NCBI GenBank assembly: GCA_002350845.1
Contig: DEFL01000039.1
Span: 19,535 to 83,534, forward strand
Length of the DNA: 64,000 nucleotides
Source: Christensenella sp. UBA2853
Lineage (GTDB): Bacteria; Bacillota; Clostridia; Christensenellales; Aristaeellaceae
Direction of reading: 5' to 3'
A model generated the notes under the pieces. That model was not told the origin of the DNA and ran no database searches. It worked only from the letters and a program-made list of their open reading frames with translations. The position numbers and the translations under genes were made by a program. This document shows, piece by piece, positions 22,725 to 30,314 of the stretch. Position 1 is the first letter of the stretch, and every line of letters begins with the position of its first letter.

Positions 22725-23753
22725 ATGAAAATGGTATTCAAACCTGGCCGGCAAATGATCAGCCGGCTGCTGACACTGCTGGTTCTGCTAGTCATGATTC
22801 CGGTCATGGCCTTCGCCTCATCGGTTGGCACCGTCAACTGCTCTTCACTCAATCTTCGATCCAAGGCGAGTAAAGATTCCAAGTCGTTGCAAACCCTTCA
22901 AAAAGGTGATGAAGTGACCATTCTCAGCACTACCGGTGACTGGTATAAGGTGACTTATGGCAAATACACCGGTTTTGTAATGAAGAAATTCATTACAAAG
23001 GGCAAGGCTGCTGCTTCCAATAATAATTCGAAAACATCCAATACAAGTACGAACTCCTCACAGTCGACCATCCTTGCACAACTGAAGAAAATAGGAAAGC
23101 CTTCAGCCTGTGAATACGGAGCGTCAGGGAATAATGTCAAAAAACTGCAGAAATGCCTGGCGGTGTATGGATATTATACCGGGTCGGTTGACGGAGATTA
23201 TGGTCCGGGCACCAAAAGTGCTGTAAAAAAGCTTCAGAAAGCAAAGGGTCTCAAGCAGACAGGCAATGCGGACAGTGCGACCATCGCTGCGATGTTCGGT
23301 GAAAAGGCTTCCGCTGCCAAGACCAACAGCAATGCATCAAACTCCTCGCCTTCAACAGAGCGTCTCAACTGGTTCAAGAACGGAGTAGACAGAATTCCCA
23401 AGGGTGCAACCTTTACTGTAAAGGATTGCAAGACGGGAAAGACGTTTAAATGCAAGCGCTGGTCTGGTGCCAACCACCTGGATGCTGAACCGCTGACGAA
23501 AAGTGACACAGCGGTCCTTAAATCCATTTATGGTGGCTGGACCTGGAAGAGACGTCCAATTCTGGTGAAATATAATGGAAGGGTATATGCCGCCTCCATG
23601 AACGGGATGCCTCATGGCACGTCGACGATCTCTGACAATAAGTTCAGCGGACATTTCTGCATCCATTTTTATGGCAGCAAAACCCACGGGACAAAGAAAG
23701 TGGATGCAACTCACCAGAACTGTGTTGCAACAGCGATGAATTATTCCTGGTAA
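22725..23753 (+). CDS. Secreted SH3 and peptidoglycan-binding protein with a Cys/His C-terminal domain
   Basis: This 342-residue protein has a signal peptide (MISRLLTLLVLLVMIPVMAFA), a bacterial SH3 domain (VNCSSLNLRSKASKDSKSLQ), an Asn/Ser/Thr linker and a PG_binding_1 domain (GNNVKKLQKCLAVYGYYTG). The C-terminal domain of about 130 residues contains MPHGTSTI (His near 297) and SGHFCIHFYGSKTHG (Cys near 312). The order HG then G-H-x-C-I-x resembles the HG...SHGC-I/V-R active site of YkuD L,D-transpeptidases, but it is not a standard YkuD match. I chose the ATG at 22725 because AAAGGGGAG lies just upstream. A wall-remodelling role is inferred from the domains. Confidence 0.82.
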   Translation: MKMVFKPGRQMISRLLTLLVLLVMIPVMAFASSVGTVNCSSLNLRSKASKDSKSLQTLQKGDEVTILSTTGDWYKVTYGKYTGFVMKKFITKGKAAASNNNSKTSNTSTNSSQSTILAQLKKIGKPSACEYGASGNNVKKLQKCLAVYGYYTGSVDGDYGPGTKSAVKKLQKAKGLKQTGNADSATIAAMFGEKASAAKTNSNASNSSPSTERLNWFKNGVDRIPKGATFTVKDCKTGKTFKCKRWSGANHLDAEPLTKSDTAVLKSIYGGWTWKRRPILVKYNGRVYAASMNGMPHGTSTISDNKFSGHFCIHFYGSKTHGTKKVDATHQNCVATAMNYSW

Positions 23754-23789
23754 AAACCGGCTGCGGTCAAGCGAAGCCGACGTGTTTGA

Positions 23790-23836
23790 AAAACGGAACC
23801 GCGCAGCAAAACGCTGCACATGGTTCCGTTTTTTTC
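23790..23836 (+). terminator. Intrinsic terminator of the SH3/PG-binding gene
   Basis: AAACGGAACC (23791-23800) pairs with GGTTCCGTTT (23822-23831), with an inner GCAGC/GCTGC helix and a T-run. Confidence 0.92.
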
Positions 23837-23988
23837 ATTGCCTATTCAAAGCACCAGGGGGGGAAGCCGGCACATACAACATGCGGTCTGTGGAATGCAT
23901 TCTGAAGGTTCCTTCTTTATATGAGCATTACTGACGGCGTAGGCGGAACGGCTGTTCCGGATTGACAGAAATCAGGTGTTTCCCTTGT

Positions 23989-24017
23989 TTGACAGAGCGC
24001 AGAAAAGCTGATACAAT
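23989..24017 (+). promoter_or_regulatory. Promoter of hisS-aspS
   Basis: TTGACA (23989-23994), a 17-base spacer, and TACAAT (24012-24017), directly upstream of the T-box leader. Confidence 0.88.
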
Positions 24018-24027
24018 ACGCGCCGAT

Positions 24028-24248
24028 ACATGGCTTGGATGGGAAGAACGTGCAATGCATCATCTTTCAGAGAGGAAGTCGTTGGCTGAAAGCTTCCGAT
24101 GAATGCTGTTACGGGGACAACCCGGAGCCATCCGGTGAGAACCGGACGCATGCCTGCGATAAAGGCTGTGAGACGGACTGCGGTCCGTGAAGCAAGGGTG
24201 GCACAGCGAGTCATCGCCCCATGCAGGGTTCTGCATGGGCTTTTTTTA
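24028..24248 (+). promoter_or_regulatory. T-box leader controlling hisS-aspS
   Basis: The leader has a Stem I closed by GGATGG/CCATCC, the AGAGAG element followed by a GGAAG/CTTCC distal hairpin, and the T-box sequence AAGGGTGGCACAGCG at 24194-24208, which pairs with the tRNA acceptor end. A terminator helix follows. The descending side of the specifier region holds GGGGACAACCC, so the likely specifier is GAC (24116-24118), read by tRNA-Asp. I see no clear CAC or CAT histidine codon in the same loop. Uncharged tRNA would stabilise the antiterminator and switch both synthetases on. Confidence 0.9.
24216..24247 (+). terminator. Conditional terminator of the T-box leader
   Basis: CCCATGCAG (24218-24226) pairs with CTGCATGGG (24231-24239) with a GGTT loop, followed by seven T. 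It is mutually exclusive with the T-box antiterminator. Confidence 0.93.
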
Positions 24249-24277
24249 CGAACGTGATGGCATAAAGGAGGAAAAGC

Positions 24278-25540
24278 ATGCTCACACAGGCACCAAGAGG
24301 AACAAGAGACGTACTGCCTACAGAGAGCTATCGGTGGCAGTATCTGGAAGCCAGAATGCGTACTGCTGCTGCGGAGGCCGGCTTCAGAGAAGTAAGGACC
24401 CCTGTTTTTGAACATACTGAACTGTTCGCCAGAGGTGTTGGAGACACGACGGACATCGTTCAGAAGGAAATGTATACTTTCAAGGATAAAGGCGACCGGT
24501 CCATTACGCTCAAACCGGAAGGCACTGCAGGTGCAGTGCGTGCATTTCTTGAGAGCAATCTTTATGCCGAACCCCTGCCGTGTAAGATGTATTATCTGTC
24601 TGCGCCGATTTTCAGATATGAGGCGCCCCAGGCGGGAAGACTCAGAGAACATCATCAGTTCGGCATGGAATGCTTTGGAGCAAAGGATGCCACAGCAGAT
24701 GCGGAGCTGATTCTTCTGGCTTACCGGCTGCTCAGCGGTCTGGGAGTCAGCAATCTGTCCGTGAACATCAATTCTATCGGATGCCCCAACTGCCGTCCTA
24801 AGTATAATGATGCGCTTCGTGCTTATCTGAGAGAGCATCTCGATGACCTTTGCGAAGACTGCAAAAACCGCTATGAAAGAAATCCGCTGCGCGTTCTTGA
24901 CTGCAAACAGGCAAAATGCCAGGCCGTTGTTGTACAGGCTCCGATTCTTCTCGATTATCTGTGTGATGAATGCCGTGAACATTTTGTGGAACTGCAGTCC
25001 TGTCTGCAGGCCATGAATATTCCGTATCAGGTCAACCACAAGATTGTCCGCGGACTGGATTACTATACCAAAACCGTGTTTGAACTGATCACGAAGACGG
25101 AAAACGGCAACCTTACCGTCTGCGGCGGCGGACGATATGATCATCTCGTTGAGCAGCTCGGCGGTCCGGATATCCCTGCTGTTGGATTCGGCATGGGTCT
25201 TGAACGTGTACTTGTCCTGCTCGACGGTGAGGGCGTCGTCATTCCAAAGCCTGAGCTGTATGATGTGTTTGTGACCTATATGGGTGAGCATCGTCTGGAT
25301 GCCTTCCGACTGGTTCAGTCCCTCCGTGAAGCCGGGCTGAAAGCGGACATGGATCATTGCAGCCGCAGCCTGAAAGCCCAGTTTAAATATGCCAATAAAA
25401 CCGGAAGCCCTGTCACGGCCACCATCGGTGATGAGGAAGCGGCCAGCGGCACCGTCAAACTGCGCAATATGACTTCCCGCGAAGAAGTAACGGTTCCTGT
25501 AGCAGAAGCTGCTGAAACAATCAGAAACATGCTGAAATGA
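24278..25540 (+). CDS. hisS: Histidyl-tRNA synthetase
   Basis: This 420-residue class II synthetase charges tRNA-His. It has the N-terminal APRGTRDVLP, motif 2 around FRYEAPQAGRLREHHQFG, the HisA-type RGLDYYTKTVFE and motif 3 GFGMGLERVL. The middle contains CPNC, CEDC and CDEC pairs that may bind zinc, as in many clostridial HisRS. GGAGG precedes the ATG. The stop overlaps by a few bases the long aspS frame, but the likely aspS start is 50 bases later. Controlled by the T-box leader. Confidence 0.97.
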   Translation: MLTQAPRGTRDVLPTESYRWQYLEARMRTAAAEAGFREVRTPVFEHTELFARGVGDTTDIVQKEMYTFKDKGDRSITLKPEGTAGAVRAFLESNLYAEPLPCKMYYLSAPIFRYEAPQAGRLREHHQFGMECFGAKDATADAELILLAYRLLSGLGVSNLSVNINSIGCPNCRPKYNDALRAYLREHLDDLCEDCKNRYERNPLRVLDCKQAKCQAVVVQAPILLDYLCDECREHFVELQSCLQAMNIPYQVNHKIVRGLDYYTKTVFELITKTENGNLTVCGGGRYDHLVEQLGGPDIPAVGFGMGLERVLVLLDGEGVVIPKPELYDVFVTYMGEHRLDAFRLVQSLREAGLKADMDHCSRSLKAQFKYANKTGSPVTATIGDEEAASGTVKLRNMTSREEVTVPVAEAAETIRNMLK

Positions 25541-25590
25541 CGCTAACTGCGTTGAAAGATCAAATATACATCGAGAGGATGGAATACACC

Positions 25591-27372
25591 ATGCAAAACC
25601 GTACCCATACCTGTTCAGAACTTCGCCTGAGCGATGTCGGTAAGCGGGTTCAGCTTTCGGGCTGGATGGAAAATGTCCGCGAAGTCGGCGGCTCCCTCGC
25701 TTTTGTCATTCTCCGCGATTTTTACGGAACGACACAGCTCGTCATTGAGACGGAAGAGATGATGCAGATCATCAGGGGCATCAACAAAGAGTCCACGATT
25801 TCCGTCTGGGGCACTGTGCGTGAACGCACAAGCAAAAACCCGAACCTGCCCACCGGTGACATCGAGGTTGTTCCTGAATCCATCGAGATTCTCGGCCGCT
25901 GCCGTTACAATGAACTGCCCTTCCAGATCAACCGCTCAAAGGATGCGGATGAATCGATCCGTCTGAAGTACCGCTATCTCGATCTGCGCAATCCTGATGT
26001 GAAGAAAAACATCATCATGCGGTGCAATGTGGTGGCTGAACTGAGAAAGGCCATGATGGAGCATGGATTCCTTGAGATCACGACTCCGATTCTGACCGCT
26101 TCCTCACCTGAAGGTGCCAGAGACTATCTCGTTCCTGCCAGAAAGCACCCCGGAGAGTTCTATGCACTGCCTCAGGCTCCTCAGCAGTTTAAGCAGCTGC
26201 TCATGACCTCCGGATTCGACCGGTATTTCCAGATTGCTCCCTGCTTCCGCGACGAAGACGCGCGCGGTGACAGAAGCCCGGGTGAGTTCTATCAGCTGGA
26301 TATGGAAATGGCGTTTGCCTCCCAGGAAGACGTCTTCTCCGTGATTGAGGACGTTCTGCCGCCCGTCTTCGCCAAGTACGGAACATACAATCGCGCATCA
26401 GCTGCTCCGTTCAAGAGAATCCCTTATGTGGAAGCCATGGAAACCTACGGAACGGACAAGCCGGACCTTCGTATCGATCTGAAGGCCCAGGATGTCACAG
26501 AACTGATGGGCGACATCGGATTTGGTCCGTTTGAAGGCAACACGGTCAAAGCTGTGCCTGTGAGCAACATGACCTGCACGCGCAAACAGATCGACAAACT
26601 GTGTGCCGATGTTGAAGTGATTGCTGGCAATAAACCGTATTGGTTCAGAATGGATGAGAAGGGTGAACTGGTCGGCGGAATTGCAAAATTCCTCCAGGAA
26701 AAGAAGGATCAGGTGGTAGCAGCTCTCGGTCTGAAACCCAACACGTTTGTCGGACTGACCTCCGGAAAGAAGATCGCTGCGCAGAAAACCATGGGCGCCC
26801 TGATCAAGCAGCTTGGTCTTCTCTGTCCTGAACACATGGACAAGGAGCAGTATGCCTTCTGCTGGATCGTGGACTTCCCGATGTATGAAATCGGAGAAGA
26901 ATCCGGGGAGCTGGAATTCTGCCACAATCCTTTCTCCATGCCCAACGGCGGTCTGGAAATCCTCAAAAAGGCCCAGAGGGGCGAAGTGGACCCGCTCTCC
27001 ATTACTGCGTTCCAGTATGACGTGGTATGCAACGGCATTGAACTCTCTTCCGGCGCTGTCCGAAATCATGACCCCGAGATCATGATTGAAGCTTTCAAGA
27101 TGGTCAATCTTGGCGAGGAAGACGTAAAAGCCAAGTTCCCGGCCATGTATAATGCGTTCTGCTATGGTGCACCGCCGCATGCCGGCATTGCTCCTGGTGT
27201 TGACCGTATGGTCATGCTGCTTGCCGGAAGCGAAACGATCAGAGAAGTGATTCCGTTCCCGATGAACAAGAATGCACAGGATCTGATGATGGGCGCACCT
27301 TCAAAGGTGGAACAGAAGCAGCTCGACGAACTGCATATTGCCATCGTTTCGGATCAGGCATCCGAATCCTGA
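25591..27372 (+). CDS. aspS: Aspartyl-tRNA synthetase (bacterial type with GAD insertion)
   Basis: This 593-residue class II synthetase has the OB-fold anticodon-binding domain (VQLSGWMENVREVGGSLAF), motif 2 (FRDEDARGDRSPGEFYQLDM), the GAD insertion and motif 3 (GIAPGVDRMVMLLAG). The ATG at 25591 gives the usual family N-terminus MQNRTHTCSELRL; the in-frame ATG 12 bases earlier lies directly against the GAGAGG site. It forms an operon with hisS under a T-box leader. Whether it is discriminating (Asp only) or also charges tRNA-Asn cannot be decided from the window. Confidence 0.96.
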   Translation: MQNRTHTCSELRLSDVGKRVQLSGWMENVREVGGSLAFVILRDFYGTTQLVIETEEMMQIIRGINKESTISVWGTVRERTSKNPNLPTGDIEVVPESIEILGRCRYNELPFQINRSKDADESIRLKYRYLDLRNPDVKKNIIMRCNVVAELRKAMMEHGFLEITTPILTASSPEGARDYLVPARKHPGEFYALPQAPQQFKQLLMTSGFDRYFQIAPCFRDEDARGDRSPGEFYQLDMEMAFASQEDVFSVIEDVLPPVFAKYGTYNRASAAPFKRIPYVEAMETYGTDKPDLRIDLKAQDVTELMGDIGFGPFEGNTVKAVPVSNMTCTRKQIDKLCADVEVIAGNKPYWFRMDEKGELVGGIAKFLQEKKDQVVAALGLKPNTFVGLTSGKKIAAQKTMGALIKQLGLLCPEHMDKEQYAFCWIVDFPMYEIGEESGELEFCHNPFSMPNGGLEILKKAQRGEVDPLSITAFQYDVVCNGIELSSGAVRNHDPEIMIEAFKMVNLGEEDVKAKFPAMYNAFCYGAPPHAGIAPGVDRMVMLLAGSETIREVIPFPMNKNAQDLMMGAPSKVEQKQLDELHIAIVSDQASES

Positions 27373-27400
27373 ATGCCGGAATTGTGATCCATAGACATCT

Positions 27401-27440
27401 GCCGGAGGACCGAATCATCGGCCCTCCGGTTTGTCTTTTG
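27401..27440 (+). terminator. Intrinsic terminator of hisS-aspS
   Basis: CCGGAGG (27402-27408) pairs with CCTCCGG (27423-27429), with an inner CCGA/TCGG helix, followed by TTTGTCTTTT. Confidence 0.85.
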
Positions 27441-27467
27441 CAAGGTCTGCACCATGGATTTCTTGTG

Positions 27468-27496
27468 TTGAAATCAGAGTGTGTTTCTGCTATACT
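27468..27496 (+). promoter_or_regulatory. Promoter of the asp23-nusB-folD-xse-ispA block
   Basis: TTGAAA (27468-27473), a 17-base spacer, and TATACT (27491-27496), 64 bases before the first ATG. Confidence 0.78.
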
Positions 27497-27560
27497 CCAT
27501 TGTGTTCTCGTATGAGATCATGAACCGGATAGGTCCGGCTGTATACAGGAGGTGCCGGTT

Positions 27561-28043
27561 ATGGCGAGCAAAAAAGATAATTTGCCTGTGAATATTCAGG
27601 AAGAGCAGGAGCAGGGGAGCTCCATTACGTATGCTCCGGAAGTGCTCAATATTATTACGCTGACAGCAGTGAATGAAGTGGAAGGAATCGCCGGACTGAG
27701 CAATGCGAACGGCAGTCTGCTCAGAAAGGGAAATACGGCAAAGGGAATTCGCATCGAACAGAGCCCTGAAGAGGTATCTGTGGAGTTGTTCCTCGTCGTC
27801 GAATACGATCGTCCGATTCAGAAGGTTGCTGCTGAAGTTCAGGAGAATGTGCGCAAGACCATCGAAGGCATGACCGGAATGCATGTTGTCCGTGTCGATG
27901 TGCATATTACCGGTGTGAGTTTCGAGAAGGAAAACACTGTTTCAGCGAGCGCTGCAAAAAAGGCAAAGCTGACGAGTGACAATTCCGATGCCATGAAAAT
28001 CTCTGAAATCACCATCGAAGACGAAGAGAACGACAAGAAATAA
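27561..28043 (+). CDS. Asp23/Gls24 family envelope stress protein
   Basis: This 160-residue protein has the Asp23 (DUF322) core: ITYAPEVLNIITLTAVNEVEGIAGL, a central strand (VSVELFLVVEYDRPI) and VAAEVQENVRKTIEGMTGMHV followed by VRVDVHITGVSF. The C-terminal 40 residues are a charged tail. Family members are abundant cytoplasmic or membrane-associated proteins linked to cell-wall homeostasis and alkaline stress; their biochemical role is unclear. AGGAGG lies 8 bases before the ATG at 27561. It is the first gene of a long block and commonly precedes nusB in Clostridia. Confidence 0.93.
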   Translation: MASKKDNLPVNIQEEQEQGSSITYAPEVLNIITLTAVNEVEGIAGLSNANGSLLRKGNTAKGIRIEQSPEEVSVELFLVVEYDRPIQKVAAEVQENVRKTIEGMTGMHVVRVDVHITGVSFEKENTVSASAAKKAKLTSDNSDAMKISEITIEDEENDKK

Positions 28044-28061
28044 AAGAGACGGAGCGAAAGC

Positions 28062-28511
28062 ATGTCAAGAGCAATTGCACGCAATGCTGCTATGCAGATG
28101 ATTTTTGAGCGTCTGTCCGGTGGCCAGGGCGGAGAAGATACTCTGCTGATGGTATACAATGAATTACGTGACGAAGGCACAAAGTCTGTCAATGCGGATG
28201 ATCCGTCGCTGAAAGATCGTGCATACATCCAGGCTGCTTTTGAAGGCGTTATGGAGCATCTTGATGAGATTGACCAGGCGCTTGCGAAACACAGTAAAAA
28301 CTGGAGACTGGACCGGATGGGTTCCGTAGATCTGACCATTCTCCGCCTGGCAGCATGGGAGATCCTTTTTGCTGAGGGCTGGGACGTGCCCGGCTCCGTA
28401 GCCATCTCAGAAGCAGTGCATCTTGCAAAACAGTATGCTGATGAGGATTCAGGCAGATTTATCAACGGCGTACTGGGAAGCCTTCTGAGAGAAAAAGAGG
28501 CTGCAGAATGA
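28062..28511 (+). CDS. nusB: Transcription antitermination factor NusB
   Basis: This 149-residue all-helical protein matches NusB: SRAIARNAAMQMIFERLSGG at the N-terminus, DRAYIQAAFEGVMEHLDEID, and the C-terminal RLAAWEILFAEGWDVPGSVA with EAVHLAKQYADEDSGRFING. NusB pairs with NusE (S10) on boxA of rRNA transcripts. The stop overlaps the next start by four bases, a sign of translational coupling. Confidence 0.96.
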   Translation: MSRAIARNAAMQMIFERLSGGQGGEDTLLMVYNELRDEGTKSVNADDPSLKDRAYIQAAFEGVMEHLDEIDQALAKHSKNWRLDRMGSVDLTILRLAAWEILFAEGWDVPGSVAISEAVHLAKQYADEDSGRFINGVLGSLLREKEAAE

Positions 28512-29482
28512 ACATTATCATTGGCCTGGACACAAGCTGTTACACAACAAGCTGTGCCGCCGTCACAACCGATGGAAATGTGCTTGCATCCTGCCGCAAG
28601 CTGCTTCCTGTGAGGCAGGGAGAGCGCGGTTTAAGACAGTCTGAAGCGGTATTTACGCATGTCAGGCAGCTGCCGGCATTGATGGAAGAGCTTGGACAAT
28701 ATACAAGCGGGCATCGGATTGTTGCCGTCTGCTCTTCGGCCAGACCGAGGGATGCAGAAGACTCATATATGCCGGTCTTTACAGTAGGGGAAGCTCATGG
28801 GCGTGCGCTCGCTGCGATGCTCGGCGTCCCCTTCTTTTTTTCCACACATCAGAGAGGACACCTTGCAGCGGCTCAGATTGATTCCGGCATTGAGGACGGA
28901 GATTTTCTTGCTGTCCATCTGTCCGGCGGAACGACGGAACTGCTTGCAATGCAGGGGAATACACTGAATCTGCTCGGGGGCACGCTGGATTTGCATGCCG
29001 GTCAGCTGGTGGATCGGTGCGGTGTTGCCATGGGACTACCGTTTCCTGCGGGCCCTTCGCTCGAACAGCTGGCGGTACAGGGGCATGCGCAGGCGCGGAT
29101 TCCGGTATCCATGGCCGACCGGGATCTGTCGTGCCATCTCTCCGGCGCTGAAACGCGCGTCCTTCAGTGGGTCCGCGAAGGGACAATGGAGCGATCGGAT
29201 ATCGCCCTGGAAGTTTATGATGTCCTTGCCAGAAGCGTTGCAAGAATGATTCTTGCGGGCGAAATGGAAACAGGGATTTCCCAGGTGCTGATTGCGGGCG
29301 GGGTTGCCTCATCGAAACTGTTTCGGCAGATGGTGACTGCCCGGATCCACAAAAAAAGCGATCTGCATGTCTGCTTCGGCAGGCCTGAATACTCGGGAGA
29401 TAATGCAGTCGGAGCGGCCATGATTGGCAGAAAACGATATATGACAGGAGGAGTTGAAGGAGATGTCAGCAGTTCTTCTTGA
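28508..29482 (+). CDS. TsaD/Kae1-like paralog (ASKHA fold, O-sialoglycoprotein endopeptidase family)
   Basis: This 324-residue protein has the Kae1/TsaD fold: GLDTSCYTTSCAAV at the N-terminus, a metal motif H-x3-H in STHQRGHLAAAQ, LAVHLSGGTTELL, LIAGGVASSKLFRQM and SGDNAVGAAMIG near the end. True TsaD makes the t6A base of tRNA and usually sits elsewhere. The divergence from the canonical SHxxGH region and the location between nusB and folD suggest the clostridial paralog, whose role is not established. It overlaps nusB by 4 bases and folD by 20, so it is firmly in the operon. Confidence 0.85.
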   Translation: MNIIIGLDTSCYTTSCAAVTTDGNVLASCRKLLPVRQGERGLRQSEAVFTHVRQLPALMEELGQYTSGHRIVAVCSSARPRDAEDSYMPVFTVGEAHGRALAAMLGVPFFFSTHQRGHLAAAQIDSGIEDGDFLAVHLSGGTTELLAMQGNTLNLLGGTLDLHAGQLVDRCGVAMGLPFPAGPSLEQLAVQGHAQARIPVSMADRDLSCHLSGAETRVLQWVREGTMERSDIALEVYDVLARSVARMILAGEMETGISQVLIAGGVASSKLFRQMVTARIHKKSDLHVCFGRPEYSGDNAVGAAMIGRKRYMTGGVEGDVSSSS

Positions 29483-30314
29483 TGGGAAAATGCTTGCTGC
29501 ACGGCGTGAAGAGGAAACGCTTCAGCGCGTGAATGCTCTCAAAGCCCGGGGTATTGAGCCCGGTCTTGCGTTTATCCTGGTTGGGGAAGATCCGGCGAGC
29601 AAAGTGTATGTGCGCTCAAAGAACAAAGCGTGTGAGCGTTGCGGAATTCGTTCTGTCACATGCCATCTTCCGGAAGATGTGACGCAGGAAGAGCTCGAAA
29701 GAGAATTGAAAAAGCTTGCGGATGATCCGTCTGTTCACGGCATGCTTCTTCAGCTGCCGATTCCGCGGCATTTGGATGAGGCGGCTGCACTGGCGTGCAT
29801 ACCGCCGGAAAAGGATGTGGATGGATTCCATCCCGTCAATGCAGGAAATCTTGTCAATGGCATTCCCGGCATCAGGTCCTGCACACCGCTTGGCATTATG
29901 GACCTGATTGCGCTTTCTGGCGTGAAGACGGAAGGAAAGCATGCTGTTGTGATCGGACGGAGCGCGATTGTGGGCAAACCGGCTGCGCTGCTTCTGCTGG
30001 AAGCGAACTGCACGGTCACGATTTGTCATTCCAGAACGGTTGATCTCGCGAAGTATACAAGAGAAGCTGATATTCTTGTGTCTGCTGTCGGCAAGGCAGG
30101 ACTGATCACAGGGGATATGGTGAAACCGGGAGCAGTCGTGATCGATGCCGGAATTGCCAGAGTGGATGGGAAAGTCGTCGGGGATGTTGACAGGCAGAGC
30201 GTTGAACCGATTGCCGGTTTCCTTTCGCCGGTTCCCGGTGGATGCGGCCCGATGACGATTGCCGAATTGATGGTGAATACGCTGAATATTGCCGAGGCGA
30301 AGGCAAATGTTTGA
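29463..30314 (+). CDS. folD: Bifunctional methylenetetrahydrofolate dehydrogenase/cyclohydrolase
   Basis: This 283-residue enzyme interconverts 5,10-methylene-THF and 10-formyl-THF using NAD(P). Visible motifs are the catalytic lysine region VYVRSKNKACERCG, MLLQLPIPRHLDE, EKDVDGFHPVNAG, the nucleotide-binding VIGRSAIVGKPAA and the C-terminal PVPGGCGPMTIAELM. The ATG at 29463 is preceded by GGAGGAG, in place of a TTG codon nine bases upstream. It overlaps the TsaD-like gene by 20 bases and xseA by 8. Confidence 0.97.
   Translation: MSAVLLDGKMLAARREEETLQRVNALKARGIEPGLAFILVGEDPASKVYVRSKNKACERCGIRSVTCHLPEDVTQEELERELKKLADDPSVHGMLLQLPIPRHLDEAAALACIPPEKDVDGFHPVNAGNLVNGIPGIRSCTPLGIMDLIALSGVKTEGKHAVVIGRSAIVGKPAALLLLEANCTVTICHSRTVDLAKYTREADILVSAVGKAGLITGDMVKPGAVVIDAGIARVDGKVVGDVDRQSVEPIAGFLSPVPGGCGPMTIAELMVNTLNIAEAKANV

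Noticed and set aside
23972..25357. A 461-codon minus-strand frame opposite hisS and the T-box leader
   Set aside because: It crosses the T-box leader and the promoter; no gene signals on that strand.
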